In this document: positions 44,598-57,834 of the stretch, one piece after another
Position numbering within the stretch: the first letter of the stretch is position 1
How the letters are laid out: every line of letters starts with the position of its first letter
Notes under the pieces: model-generated
Database searches by the model: none
The model's input: only the letters and a program-made list of their open reading frames with translations
What the model was told of the DNA's origin: nothing
Program-made: the position numbers and the translations under genes
From: Rehmannia glutinosa
Taxonomy: Eukaryota; Streptophyta; Magnoliopsida; Lamiales; Orobanchaceae
Length of the DNA stretch: 64,000 nt
Direction: 5' to 3'
NCBI GenBank assembly: GCA_016081115.2
Contig: CM071924.1
Location: 94,998,616 to 95,062,615 of the forward strand

Positions 44598-45204
44598 GAC
44601 CATCTCCAACCAATTGCATCAAAATCAAATTTGGTGTAAAAACTACACCAAATTTGGTGTTTTGGTGTAATTTTTTGAAAACCATCTCCAACCCATAACA
44701 CAAAATGAATATTTTATTCTTTCATTTTCATTTTCTAGTAACCAAAATTATTTATTTATACAATTATTTCATTTAATTACAGTTTATTATTGTTAATGTA
44801 ATTAACTAAAAACTTATGATATTTAATTAATATTACATTAATTAATTATATTAAAAAATATTAAAATTAATGTTAGTATCTCTTTTAATTTAATTATAAT
44901 TATTTGTTATTTGTTATTATTTATAGCAAATGTTAATTAATTATTAAAACCAAGTTATATAAATTAATTATATTGAAAATTAGGATACAATTGGAATTTA
45001 AATTTGAAGTAGAAGAGAATTGGAGGGCAAATATGAGATACTGCATTACACCAAAATTAGTGTAAAAGATTAGTGTTACACCAAATTTGGTGTAATACTA
45101 TTCACTACACCAAATTTGGTGTAAGGTTTAGAGTTGGGTTGGAAGGAGTTTTTTTGCATATTTGGTGTGATAGTGTAGGATTTGAAGTTCAGTTGGAGAT
45201 GGCC
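44598..45204. mobile_element. Tourist-like (PIF/Harbinger-type) MITE, 607 bp
   Basis: The termini GACCATCTCCAACCAATT and the inverse AGTTGGAGATGGCC are flanked by the 3-bp duplication TTA (44595-44597 and 45205-45207). Subterminal CACCAAATTTGGTGT palindromes occur on both sides. The 3-bp TTA target site fits PIF/Harbinger. Confidence 0.8.
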
Positions 45205-45449
45205 TTATTAACCTCCGCAATTGAGAGTTGGCACATGACTTTCTCGTCAGCCGAGTAGCCGTGGTGTGTGGTTGTGCAGAACGGGCTCACGGTGGCATTT
45301 ATGTTGACAGTTGGGGTGACAGTGGCGGTAGCAGTAGAGAGGAAGAGAAACGTGGGACAAGATTACAAGAAACACCAATGAAGAAAAAGTACAACTATTA
45401 TTGCCCGCCGTCGTTGTGGAACCCATTTTCTTTTCTTTATATATTGTAA

Positions 45450-46016
45450 AATTAGGAGTAGGTCTTTTGTAGGACCGTCTTACGGATCCTATTCCGTAAG
45501 ATGGATCCTAAAGCCCAACTTTAATACCCAGCTGATATTTATCATCTTTTATGTTATTATTACTAATACTATAATTAGTATTTTTCTTTGTTATATTACG
45601 ATAATATTGTTCAGTCACCATCAGTCCGATTTAATTCAAACTCATCCAATGGTCCAATCACATATTTTGTTTTATCAAAGCTCAAAATTCAATTATAAGC
45701 TCGAGTTTTCACTAATTATGTAATATATTTAATGTTATTATTATTACATTTATTAATCGTTTTATTCGTTGATACAAATAAAATAAAATATAATAATTGT
45801 TGATTAATATTTTTTGTATATAAAGTATATATATAGTATAAAAGTTTTTTTTTTCTAAATTGAGAGAAAAAATTTATCCGAATTTTTAACACAAACAGAT
45901 AAGCTTATATCCCTCAGGGTGATAGCTAATAATTCCCCTACCTCTCACACAATTTAACTACTTTGAAATTTCTGATAAAACTTTCCTTCATATTTTTATT
46001 CCATGAATGAGCAGGT
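45450..46016. repeat. Partial direct repeat of the adjacent LTR
   Basis: TTATCATCTTTTATGTTATT, ACCATCA and the CCTTCATATTT region recur in the same order at about 46220-46660 inside the next LTR-like segment. It is probably an older, diverged fragment of the same family. From 45208 to 45450 nothing clear is seen. Confidence 0.55.
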
Positions 46017-46021
46017 TTAGA

Positions 46022-48760
46022 TGTAACACCCCATAATTTTTATATTCAGATTATTAATTATAGAGTTTATGATTTTTAATCTCGGCCCGATACAAGAAGA
46101 TCTTTAAGTTTATTTATCCATTCAACTGGCCGATAATTTATTTTTTAAAAAGGATCCATTTTATTAAGCCCATATAAGTGTTTATTTTGATTTTAAAATC
46201 ATGTAGTATTTTATTTATTAAATTTGAGTCTTATCATCTTTTATGTTATTATTAATAATATTATAATTTAATATCATTATTAGTCTTAATATCTTTCTTT
46301 ATCACATCAAAATAATATTGTTGGACCACCATCAACCTATTTTGAATTCAAGCCCAATATGTGATACCCGTTAAGTGTATTTCTATTTCTAATGTTAATT
46401 ATTGTGTCGTTTCTTTTTAGTAATAATATATATTACCTATATGTATATGTATTATATCAATTACTTTGAGATATGAAATTTTAACAGGGAGTTTGATTCT
46501 CACTGGATAAACTCAAATCCCATTGAATCCGATAAATAAGCCACTCTCACTATTCTCTTTCAATAAGTTAAGAAGAGATAACCCCTCTTTCGAGATCATC
46601 ACGTTTCACCTAATTTGAATATTTCAGATAATTTCTCCTTCATATTTCTCTCACACGTTCCATCAGTTACAAAACTTTTTCAAAAATCACACCCTAGTAC
46701 AAACTAAGTTTCAGCCTTTAAACATTTTATTAGATTTCAATCATAGCAACCATCACACTCCTACTGTCATCGACAAACCGTCGCCGGATACACAACAACA
46801 ACCCCAACATCCATAGCCCGGAAAAGAAAAAAAATAAAAAGAAATAGAAGGAGATGAGAAAGCAGCGGCGACGCCGCGAGCCACCGCCAGGCACCGACGG
46901 GACACCAAGCCACCATCACCATACCCAGAACCTATAGGAAAATCCCCACTGTTAGAGACACGGACGCCGTCGCTTGTCCGTACCATCTTACGTTGCCGAT
47001 GGGGGGCGCTCGCAAGAGAGTTCGAGAGAGAGAGTGTGAGATTGACAGAAGGGAGAAAAATTGATTTGGAGAAAATTGAATTAGGGTTCTGAAACTTCAA
47101 ACTTGGGACTTCATTACATTTGGGGGATAGAGAGTGATAGAACAAAAAATATGAAAGAATTGACTGCTTCTCATTTTCTGAAATTGGAGAAGAAGAAGAT
47201 GACGGGATGAAACGGGAAAGCAAAGTTGAAATTTCAACACAAGGGTTGAAAGTTATATTAGGGGTTTAATTCCCTTTTTTTTTTATTGAAATTTACAAAC
47301 TTGCCTCTCTAGTTTCAAATCCAACAAAAACAACCCTTGACTCTTCTATTTAAGGATTTAACCTTTATTTTTCAGAAATTACAAAATGACCCCTACCAGA
47401 TTTCTATTGTTTCAAAATCATCAATTTGACCAGTTGACCTTGATTTTTACCAAGTTTAATTAAAACCAAATTTATTTCTATTTTCTTTTCAAATTAGCTC
47501 CAAAACTTTTGTATTTAGTTAAATTTCACCTATTAGGAGCCCTAGCTTATTATATAAGCACTTGTATCTTGAATTCGAGTTGGAACTTATTTTCAATCAC
47601 TTAATTATACCAATATTTATTGTAGGTGACGAAGAACTAGACGTTTAGGCTTTCTAACTTCAGGCTTCATACGACTATCAACTGCATTTGAGGTAGCGAT
47701 TTTTTTCTTTACACTTTTGTAACTGCGAAGTTTAATTGTCTTTATTAAATATGTACATGTATAATTTTATGAATTCTATGTTTGACAATGCGATTATAAT
47801 TGTAGAACTTGAATGTGCATATTATATGTGAAGAATTTATGTTTATTTATGTGAAATGGCAAAGTAGGCTTCGGCCAATGGCAAAGTATATGTGTGGCTT
47901 CGGCCAATGGCAAAGTATATGTGTGGCTTCGGCCAATAGCAAAGTATATGTGTGGCTTCGGCCAATGGCAAAGTAAGCTTCAACCAATGGCAAAGTATAT
48001 GTGTGGCTTCGGCCAATAGCAAAGTATATGTGTGGCTTCGGCCAATGGCAAAGTAGGCTTCAACCAATGGCAAAGTATATGTGTGGGTTCAGCCAATGGC
48101 AAAGTATATGTGATGGCTTCGGCCAAATGGCAAAGTATATGTGATGGCAAAGTATATGTGCTTTACTTTGTTAAATTATGATAGTATATATTTAATTTGG
48201 ACAATTTGGATTCCTACTGAGTATGTGTTACTCACCCCTATTATTCAAACTATTTTCAGATTAAATGGGTGGTTGCGCTGCCGATGTTGAAGATAGCCGA
48301 AGATTTTACACTTAAGTTACATAAACTTTTATATTATTAACTGGTTTCCAAATCAAACAAATGTGACATACTATCTCTTAACTTATTATCATATTATTAA
48401 TATATATATTTTTAATCTTAGCTAATACTCTAAGGTTGTTTATTTTCAGAATTATTTTTAGTAATTTATTTTAAACTTTATTATTGCTTCCGCACAAGTT
48501 ATCTATTTTATTTTAAGATAATAATAAAAAAAAGATAATGGCGCAGCTAAATTTTTATAATTAGACTATGTTTTATAAAATCAGAGTGGCGCAGCGAAAG
48601 TGTGATTGATTTTGGATTTATTTAAATAAAATAGTTCCATTTGTTTTTGAGATGTGTCTTATTCGTGTGACTTTCTTATTATATTAATTTTAAAAAAAAT
48701 TAAATGCATTCTTTATTTTAGTAACACTGAAAAATCCTTTATAAAAATTGGGGCATTACA
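46022..48760 (+). mobile_element. LTR-like segment (possible solo LTR), 2739 bp
   Basis: It begins TGTAACACCCCATAATTTTT and ends TTGGGGCATTACA, near-inverted TG...CA ends. It has a TATATAAG at about 47556 and a 30-33-bp tandem array, with no coding content. The flanking 5-mers (TTAGA and CCAAC) do not match, so a clean solo LTR with target duplication is not shown. Minus-strand ORFs near 46753-47223 lie in a repeat-like GC-rich stretch and are not credited. Confidence 0.6.
47853..48160. repeat. Tandem repeat, unit about 30-33 bp, roughly 10 copies
   Basis: The unit contains GGCTTCGGCCAATGGCAAAG and then TATATGTGT. Copies vary slightly and two shorter variants read CTTCAACCAATGG. It is inside the LTR-like segment. 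Confidence 0.95.
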
Positions 48761-48764
48761 CCAA

Positions 48765-49777
48765 CACTATAAGAAAACAATCAAATTCCAACAAAATAAT
48801 TCCAACGAAGTAGAAAATAGTTGGAATTTTTACAATTCCAATGGAAATTCCAATGCTACATTATACCATTGGAAAATTCCAATGAAAATTCCAACGATAA
48901 ATAAATCGTTGGTATAAGTTGTTGGAATTTCCGTTGGAATTTAAAATTCCAACAGAAATTCCAACACCACAATAAACCGTTGGAAAATTCCAATAGTAAT
49001 TTCAATGGTAATAAAATCGTTCGAATAATCTATTGGAAATACTATTAGAATTTTAAAAATTCCAACAGAAATTCCATCGATAAAATATATCATTGTAAAA
49101 TTCCAATAAAAATTCCAACGGTAATCACAATATTGGAATTAATTATTGGAATTTCTATTGGAGTTTTTAAAATTCCAACGGAAATTCCAATGGTATAACA
49201 GAATGTTGGAAAATTCCGTTGAAACTCCAATAACGTTGGAAAATTTCAATAGGGATTAAAAAATTTGATAGTATAATCCTTATCAATAAAATATATATTC
49301 TATTCTGGAGTCAATCATATTAAAACTACATAGTTAAACGTGCTTGACTTGGGACAAATTGATGATGGGTAACCTACTAGGAAGTTAAAGATATTAGATA
49401 ATGAGATAAAATGATTGAATATTCCAATAGATATATACCATTGGAATTACCATTGGACTAAATCCAATAGTATAACTCCGTTGGAATAACCGTTGTAATT
49501 GTTTTTCCAACAATTATATATATATTCCAATGGATATACATTGGACTAAATTCCAATGGTTTAACTCTATTAGTGTTGGAGTTTTTTCCAACGGTTGTAT
49601 ATTCCAATAGATAAATACTGTTGGAATATTTTTCCATTGGAATTTTGCCATTCCAACGGCCATTTTACCAGCGATGCATTTACTGTTGGAATTTCCGTTG
49701 GCATTAACGATTCCAACGGTAATTGGCCAAATTTCAGCATATTTTTTCCGTTGGAATTTTCTTATTTTCTTGTAGTA
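48765..49777. mobile_element. Non-autonomous CACTA-type element, 1013 bp, with TTCCAACGG repeats
   Basis: The left end is CACTATAAGAAAAC and the right end is ATTTTCTTGTAGTA, imperfect inverses of each other. The 3-bp duplication CAA flanks it (48762-48764 and 49778-49780). Dozens of short subterminal repeats TTCCAACGGAAATTCCAA and the inverse CCGTTGGAATT fill both halves. No coding sequence. Confidence 0.85.
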
Positions 49778-49844
49778 CAACAAGCGCCCAACCCCAGCCC
49801 CAGCCCAACTCTTATTTAAAAAAAAAATATCACTTCAGCGCTCC

Positions 49845-49915
49845 ACAAGGGAATCGAACCCGCGACCTTGATAGGCTTAAAGTGGTGTTCTACCACTACA
49901 CCACTAATGCTTATT
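49845..49915 (-). repeat. tRNA-derived SINE head-like fragment
   Basis: On the minus strand TAGTGGTAGAAC (A-box-like) precedes GGTTCGATTCC (perfect B box) with about 26 nt between them. The sequence resembles a tRNA-Gly-type head, but the stem ends do not pair into a full cloverleaf. Confidence 0.45.
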
Positions 49916-50029
49916 GTGCAATTTCAGTATAACAATGTATATAAACTCATTCATAAATATGCCTGGTAATTAAAAAAAATATAAAAATACTTCTAAATGC
50001 AAAGGCTAAGAATCGAACCCAAATCTATT

Positions 50030-50334
50030 AAAAAAACATGATACATTATCTCAATAAATTGATACTTATAAAAGTGTTACTTTAAATACATCATATTTAT
50101 TTTTTATTTTTCCTCTTTTTTTGTTCCTAGTCTGTACCTGTATTAAGAAATTTGATACTTTATCTCAACAAAACAAATACTTTTACTTATAAAAGTGTTA
50201 CTTTAACTATATCATTTATTTTTTATTTTTCCTTCTTTCCTTTATTTCTAATTTGTGACTATATTAAAAAACATGATACTTTATCCCATAAAATAGATAC
50301 TTTAACGTATAAAAGTGTTACTTTAACTCTGTTA

Positions 50335-50371
<37 letters not shown>

Positions 50372-50643
50372 CTATATTAAAAAATATGTTACTTTATCTC
50401 AAAAAACAAATACTTTTACTTATAAAAGTATTACTTTAACTCTATCATATTTATTATTCATCTTTCTTTGTATTATTATTAAAAAAATATAATACTTTAT
50501 TTAAAAAATAGATATTTTTACTCTTGGAACATGATATTTTGTCTCAAATAATATATATTTTTACTCATAAAGGTGTTACTTTAACTCTAATATATTTATT
50601 TGTCCTTCAATGTAATGTAATCATAATCTGTGGCTATATTAAA
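50030..50643. repeat. Tandem array, period about 100-130 bp, split by an LTR insertion
   Basis: Copies share ATGATACTTTATCTCA, ATACTTTTACTTATAAAAGT, GTTACTTTAACT and GTGACTATATTAAA. Five or six copies lie here and a further partial copy resumes at 54638-54710 beyond the solo LTR. Confidence 0.8.
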
Positions 50644-53600
50644 TGTCACGCCCCAAACGCGACGCAACGGCGTTAAAACACTTAAACAGAAATAAATCCA
50701 ACATTCTAGAAAATGATGTAACAATCCCAAGTGAAACAAGGTCTAAAGCATCGGAAAACTACAAGTACAGTACGTTTACAAATACATCCCAACAACCAAA
50801 TAGCTTACAGTCTAGAACTAGAAAATAAAATACACATCATATCGCCAGCTTAAGTGTCAAAGGGTCCTACACCCTTAAATTACAGTCCAGAATTTCAAAA
50901 GAAATAAAAGAGTCCAACAACAGTAAAAATAAAAGAAAATAGTCCAGCAACATAGATAACGATAGGAAGTGAGTCCAACGGCGGAGCTCGAGAATTCAAT
51001 CCAAGGCAGGTTCAGCTTCTTCGACAAAGTCCTCTTCTAAGGTTAGAAAATAGGAGGGGGTGAGACAGAAATCTCAGTGGATGGGGTGATCGTGTGCAAG
51101 TGTGGCGATATATATAGTTAATGCGAGAAATTTAGTTGTATGAAAACGCGTGAGAGATGATGCATGAATTCACACACAATCCACAAGCGTAATGAAAAAT
51201 ATATTTATGTAATATACTTATACAGTTTAAGAAAACAGTTCATGGTCACGCAGACACTATGGTTCAAGCAGTCAGGAGGATTGCGTAAGGATTTGTAACG
51301 CCAATCCTATAGAAGGCAAGTAGCGGTTGCGTACGAATTTGTAGCGCCAACCTATGCAATACAAGTAGCGGTTGCGTACGGATTTGTAGCGCCAACCAAA
51401 TGGGTCCGATTAACTCCGGAATCGTGTGGATCAGACAGCGATTCCTTCGTTCTTCCTTGTAACTCCCCGAGTAAGATGGTCCAAGACCTGTCACCTTATC
51501 GCTCCATATGCAAAGACAAAATCCACAGTGGAGCTAGCAAGGCTCGGATCTGTCATAATCATGATTATACCTCAAGTACTACGACCCGCTTCCCTTGGAC
51601 AAACTCCGTCCCTCAGTTGCGGGATTAGGACGATGGGGCCGGAAGAGTCGAATAGCAGCCGAGCTGCTCGGTTCCATCCCCGAGGTATCCATTCCAACTG
51701 TGAGATCGACACACCAAGTTGACTCAGGCAGTAAATTAAATACACGTTCAGGTAGTCAACCAGGCAGTCGAGTATATTGATTCGGGAAGTAGTTCAGGAA
51801 CATTTTTAAAAATTACGAGTGGCAATTATGGTGTTGGTGGAGTTATTTGGATGAAGATGATTATCGGGAGGATAAGCAATCTTCGATATCTTGAAAGATT
51901 AGGTGGAACATAAGTCCCGTTATAGATTCAAACCGCAAGACGAGTAAGTCGCCCGGCGATCGGGTATTAATCGGTCAAGGCGGTCCGATAAGTCAAGGGG
52001 TTTTTGAGAAAATAAAATATTTTAATTAATAATTAAAGTCATAGGGTCCAGGGCTATTTTAGTACATGGAAAATAATTTAAGTTAGGTCCTTGATAAAAA
52101 GAAAATTTACAATTAGCCCCGTTTTGTAAAAACCAATACTTTTGGAGTTAAAAATTGAATAAATAAATATCCCGACCTTGAAAAATTATGAGGTCAGTTC
52201 CTAAAATCTCTAAATTGTTCATAGATTCAGGTTTTTAAAGTTTTGAGGTCGAGTGTTTATAAAATTCTCACATTGGCCCCAAATTTGTTAAAATTGTCAT
52301 TTCGGGCCTTAAGTTTAAAATAATCGGAACTCACAAACCGGGAGGGATTTTAATGTGATTCCAGTTGGAAAATGTCACTAAGGTTAATAGGATATTGGGA
52401 CAAAAGCGGTTTTTAAAAGAAATAAGTGTAGGTCCTTTAACTTTTGAAAATCTCATTTTTTGTCCCATTTTGAAATAATTACCTTTAAGGCTTTTAGGGA
52501 TCCAATTGTTATGAAATTTGAACCTTGGGTCCGAAATATAATTAATTTATAGTTAAATTAGTATTTTCAGGTGTATGGACTGCATAAGTCCTGGAAATTT
52601 CATTTGGGTCCTCAAGTTTAATCTTTTACACTTTAGTCCCTCAATTTTAGTAAAATTACTTTCCAAGCTCTAAACTCTTGGATTTTTGGAATACACTTAA
52701 AATATGTTATTTCCAGTCCCTTAAGAGTTAAAAATTTCAAATTTTAAAATAAGGGTCTGGTACAGTTTCGAAATTTGCAAAATAGCCCTTAAACTTCTCA
52801 AATTTTACAATCTAGTCCTTGGGCTTTTAAGGGTTGATTTTATTTATCTTAAAACTCTTAAAACTTTATTAAAATGTCAAAACATAATTTTTGAACCTGA
52901 GTTCAGTCCCAAAAATCGAAAATTACAGAGAGGTCCCTTAAGTTTTATTTTCTTGCAATTAAGTCCACCAACTTTCCATTTTTGCATTTTAAGTCCAAAG
53001 TTGAATTTTAATCAATTATGCTCGACTTTTCCAGGTTATAAATCATTCAAAACATAGATTTCAAGAGTCATACACATACATATCCTTCTCATACAAAATT
53101 TCATCAAATATAACAATAAAGTGTACATGTATGCCCTATTTTTTTCGATAAATCGCATTTTTGAGCAACACTTGAGGATTTTTCCAACTTGATACAAGAA
53201 AATAGCATGCAATATATAATATATATCTCAAGTGCTCAAATCAAAATACTACATGCAATTTTTAAATAAAACACCTAGAAGTTGAAAGAATTTTTCCACC
53301 CACCTCGTAGTAGTTTCTCGGGTTGATCTAAAATGTGGTCTTCTTCCTTGAATCAACTTCTTGACTCAAACTCTTGAATATCAGCCCCTAAATGGTATCC
53401 AAACCATATTTTGGTGTTAAAATTAAAGTCTCAAGTCTAAAGAAAATATACTAGTACCAAATGGTTACTACTCACCTTAATGTCTTCAAGTAGTCTCAAA
53501 AATGGAAATTTTCCTTCAAGCCTCTAACCTCAACTTGAGATGATGTAGGTCAGCCCCTAAACTCCAAAAATTCATATTCTTGAGTCAAAAATTAATTCTT

Positions 53601-54092
53601 CATGTTGTCAAGAGAAAAATACTAAAACCATAATTTTCTCACCTTAATAATGTGTAATCTTGAATTTCCTCTTCAAGCTTGTAGTCAAATCTAGGTCTCT
53701 AATTCTTCAAGAAATTTCTCTAGGAATACCTCAACAAGAAGGATTCAACATAATTAGATGGTGAAGGTATAAGGTTGAGGATTGGAGAAGAAAAATAGAG
53801 TTGGGAGAAATGAAAATTTTCTTACCTTATGTTTGAAGAATTTGATTCTTTAGAGAGGAAAATGGGAGCAAGTCTTGTGTTTTTATGATAATTATGAAAT
53901 GAAGATTATTGGTTGATAAAGAAAAAAAAATAACAAAAGTGATTGATTCCCTTAAGACAAGGAGCCAAAAGTTGGAGGGAATAATAATCATAGTGTTGTT
54001 ATTTTTATTTATTAGAATTTGGTGGCAAGAAAAATTTGTCCATCCTTTAAGCATGTGACCAAAAGTTGAGGAAAAATAATATATATATGTAA

Positions 54093-54123
<31 letters not shown>

Positions 54124-54632
54124 TAATTGTAGGTCTTGAAAAGAATATGAAACAACCTCCCCATTTATGGTAATTTTCGAAATTTTTTAAAAATATAAAA
54201 AAAATATTTTTTTTTTAAAAAAATCGAAAGAAAATAAAAATTATAAATATCTATAATTAAATATTTAGATTTAAAAATTAAAGATGTGAAATAAGAATTA
54301 CTTATTATTTCTTTTTTTTTTAAAAAAATTGATTGGGAAATTGGGTGGGATGAATTATAGAATAAGATGAAATATTATGATAAGGATTGGAATGTACTCC
54401 TAAATTGTTGAAGGTCTAATATTCCTAAAGTCGTAGTCATTCGATCAAGTATTAATACTAGAGGAAGAATATAAAATCGTTAGGCTCGAAAACGAGAAAG
54501 GCGTAATTGATGTTGAAAGAAATAAATAAAAGTCGGGTCGCGGTTCATTAATAATGTGTTTGTGATACATAGCCGAATAAATAATCACTACATAACACCG
54601 TATCTCACGTTGTTAAAATTCGGGGCCTCACA
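50644..54632 (-). mobile_element. Gypsy solo LTR, long form (3989 bp)
   Basis: On the plus strand it begins TGTCACGCCCCAAACGCGAC and ends CGGGGCCTCACA, flanked exactly by the duplication TTAAA (50639-50643 and 54633-54637). It is related to the 1.7-kb LTRs at 21129 and 28672 but contains about 2.2 kb more between its two shared ends. No internal region or second LTR is in place, so it is a solo LTR. The extra part includes three copies of a ~45-bp repeat (51283-51400). Confidence 0.9.
51283..51405. repeat. Three ~45-bp tandem repeats inside the long LTR
   Basis: Each copy contains TTGCGTACGGATTTGTAGCG followed by CCAAC. The same repeats appear inverted at 62885-63010 in the related LTR. Confidence 0.85.
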
Positions 54633-54637
54633 TTAAA

Positions 54638-55017
54638 AAATATGATACTTTATCTAAAATAACCGATACTTTTTCTCATAAAACTGATACTTTAATTGAG
54701 AAAGATAAACATAAAAAAAAACAAAAAACAAAAAGGCAGGAGCTGTTGTTGACTCGCGGACCTGGTCAACAAGATCCGCGTATCCGCAGATCAAAATAAG
54801 AACCGTCTTACAGATTGAGACACGGAGTCCTATATGAATTTTTGCCTACAATTAGTTAGCTAGGCACGTATATGTATATTCATATATATATTGTTAATTA
54901 ATGAATTGTTGAAATAAATAGCTCTTCTCATTTCTTTGGTCTTTGGTCCAAATTTACTTGAAAGCACCTCCATTCATTTATTGACCCTTGACTAAAACCC
55001 TTAAAAACCGTTTACCT
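54638..55017. other. End of the tandem array and short spacer
   Basis: The array motif ATGATACTTTATC resumes directly after the solo LTR and fades by about 54710. An ACCGTCTTAC word recalls the foldback MITE of D27 intron 1. Nothing else is recognised before the pol fragment. Confidence 0.6.
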
Positions 55018-56968
55018 TCCCTTCCAAGAGCTGAAGAAACGACTTACTACAGCTCTAGTCTTAGCCCTTCCAAAGGGAACAGAAAACTTTGTCGTCTACA
55101 GTGATGCATCAAAGGAAGGATTAGGAGCAGTACTCATACAGGAAGGAAAGGTCATTGCTTATGCATCACGGAAACTCAAGCCGTATGAAGCCAATTACCC
55201 AACGCATGACTTGGAATTGGCAGCAATAGTGTTCGCGTTAAAGAAATGGATGCATTATCTCTACGGAGCAACATTCACGGTTTACACAGATCATAAGAGC
55301 CTAAAGTATCTATTCTCTCAGAAGGATATCAATTTGAGGCAACGGAGATGGATGGAGTTAATAGAAGACTATCACTTTGATATTCAATACCATCCCGGGA
55401 AAGCTAATGTAGTAGCTGACGCCTTGAGCAGAAAGGCAAGTTTAGCCAGACTAATGATTCGAGAGTGGAAATCATTAGAAGAGTTGAGCACTTGGAATTC
55501 GACGAGAACCAATACTCACATTTCATGTGCTAACATATTGGTTAAACCCGATCCATCGAACGAGATCAAAGCAAAGACAGGGGGGATGATGTACAACTTC
55601 AAAATCGAAAGAGAGATACTTAAAGGAGAGAGATCAGAATTCTCGGTACATGAAGATGGAATCATCAGATTCCGAAATCGAATTGTGTACCAAGTGACGA
55701 GCAGATTAGGAGCAGAATTCTCTCAGAAGCACACCGTTCAAAATATACTATACACCCTGGAGGAAACAAGATGTATAAAGACTTGAAACGGCATTAGTGG
55801 TGGGTAAACATGAAGAACCAGGTAGCAGAGTTCGTTGCGAGATGTTTGACTTGTCAACGAATAAAAGCAAAACACCAGCGACCATCTGGTTTATTACAAC
55901 CATTGAGAATTCCATAGTGGAAATGGGAACACATAACGATGGATTTCGTGACATATCTACCAAGGACCAGACGAGGCGATGATGTTATATGGGTAGTCGT
56001 AGACCGACTCACGAAATCTACACATTTCTTACCCATGAAGAAAATTGACAGCTTGCAGAAACTCGCGTAGATTTATATCCGAGAGATCATTCGACTACAT
56101 GGATTGCCAGTCGACATTGTGTCAGACAGAGACCCGAGGTTTGTCTCCAGATTCTGGAAGTGCTTGCACGAGGAATTGGGTACGTCGCTAAGTTTCAAAG
56201 ACAAAGAAGACATCCACAAACCGATGGCGGTCGAGTGAACGATTCAAACCCTAGAAGATATGCTGCGAGCCTGCACATTGGATTTCCAAGGAAGTTGGGA
56301 TTTGCACGTACCATTGGCCGAGTTTGCCTATAATAACAGCTATCAGGCCACAATTGGGATGGCACCCTATGAAGCCTTGTACGGGCGAAAGTGTAGATCT
56401 CCACTACATTGGGAGATGATGACCAATGGACTCCAAAAGAGAAACGAAAGTCGCCCTCGATTCCAAAGGTCGACTTAGTTCAGGAGGCCATGGAGAAGGT
56501 CAAGCTGATCAAGGAACGGATCAGCACAACTTAGAACCGCCAAAAGAGTTACACAAACAAGAGGAGAAAGGACTTGGAATTTGAAGCCGGAGATGAAGTA
56601 TTTCTCAGACTCTCTCCACAGAAAGGATTGGTCAATTCGAAGAAAGGAGGCAAGTTGAGCCCGAGATATATTGGACCTTACAAATTTTGCAGAGGATCGA
56701 GAAGTTATCCTACCGACTCGAGTTACTAGCAATGCACGATGTATTCCACGTATCGAGGTTAAAGAAGTTCACCCAAGATACTCCTCCTATGATGGAAAAT
56801 TTATCCTACATCGAGAAACCAATCTGGATCATTGACCAACAGATACGTCAGTTGCGTAATAGAGAGATTTCGATGGTTAAAGTGGTATTGGGAAACCACA
56901 ACCGAGACGAAGACGCAACGTGGGAGATGAAAGAATACATGAGGAATCAATATCCAGAGTTGTTCTGA
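55018..56968 (+). pseudogene. pol: gypsy pol fragment: end of RT, RNase H, integrase, chromodomain-like tail
   Basis: The frame enters inside RT (FQELKKRLTTALVLALPKG). RNase H follows (FVVYSDASKEGLGAVLIQEG, YTDHKSLKYLFSQ, YHPGKANVVADALSRKAS). Integrase is broken by indels (KNQVAEFVARCLTCQR near 55810-55860, VVDRLTKSTHFLPMK near 55995-56040). The tail contains GDEVFLRLSPQKGLV-like sequence near 56590, VFHVSRLKKF near 56740, and MVKVVLGNHNRDEDATWE. The stop is TGA 56966-56968. One continuous 191-codon frame (55211-55786) covers RNase H. It belongs to the same family as the element at 21129-30403 but lies on the opposite strand and is cut off at its 5' side, with no gag, PBS or 5' LTR. Confidence 0.9.
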
Positions 56969-56994
56969 AGAGAATTTGGGGACCAAATTCTTTT

Positions 56995-57007
56995 AAGGAG
57001 GGGTGAA
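56995..57007 (+). promoter_or_regulatory. Polypurine tract
   Basis: AAGGAGGGGTGAA immediately upstream of the 3' LTR, identical to the tract of the element at 21129-30403. Confidence 0.85.
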
Positions 57008-57834
57008 TGTGAGGCCCCGAATTTTAACAACGTGAGATACGGTGTTATGTAGTGATTATTTATTCGGCTATGTATCACAAACCTATTATTAATGAAACGC
57101 GACTCTACTTTTATTTATTTCTTCCAGCGTCAATTACGCATTTCGCATTTTTCGAGCTTAGCAATTTTATATTCTCATCTAGTATTAATGCTTGATCGAA
57201 TGACTACGACTTTAAAAATATTAGACCCTCGAAAATTTAGGAGTACATTTCGATCCTTATCCAAATATTTCATCTTATTCTATAATTCATCCCAACCAAC
57301 TTCCAATTTATTTTTCGATTACACATTTCTTATTTCACATCTTTATTTTAAATTTCTAAATATTTAATTATGGATATTTATACATTTTATTTTTTTCCCC
57401 TCAATTTTATAAAGAAAAGAAACCAAATATTTTTTTTCTTTTTTTCCCTAATTTTCGAAATTACCACTTTAAATGTGGAAAATAACTCAATTTTTCTTCT
57501 ATCACTATTTTATCATTTTGTATCTCCCAACTAAATTATTATTGGACAAAAAAATAAATAAAATTTTGATACTTCATTTCTATTTTATTTTATGTCTTTC
57601 AAGCCTACAACTAAAAATCTTCCTACAAATCCCACTAACCCCTTAGTCAAACAAATGAATTTTAAATTTCCCTCTAAAACCTAGCTTTTGGCTTCATGTC
57701 CCAAATAAAGAAAGCTAGTTATTTTTTTTTACCCTAAATCCCTAATTATTCCCATTAACTATCATTACTCTCCCAAGCAAAAAAATCCTCTCCCTTCTCT
57801 CTAAACATTCTCCTACTTCTCTCTACAAATTTCT

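Noticed and set aside
46753..47223. 156-residue minus-strand ORF
   Set aside because: It lies in the LTR-like segment, is Ser-rich and low in complexity, and has no recognised motif.
47853..48160. Regularly spaced short repeats that might suggest a CRISPR array
   Set aside because: The units are contiguous tandem copies without unique spacers, in a plant retroelement context.
49845..49915. Functional tRNA gene
   Set aside because: A- and B-box-like words are present but the acceptor and anticodon stems do not pair, so it is at best a SINE-type remnant.
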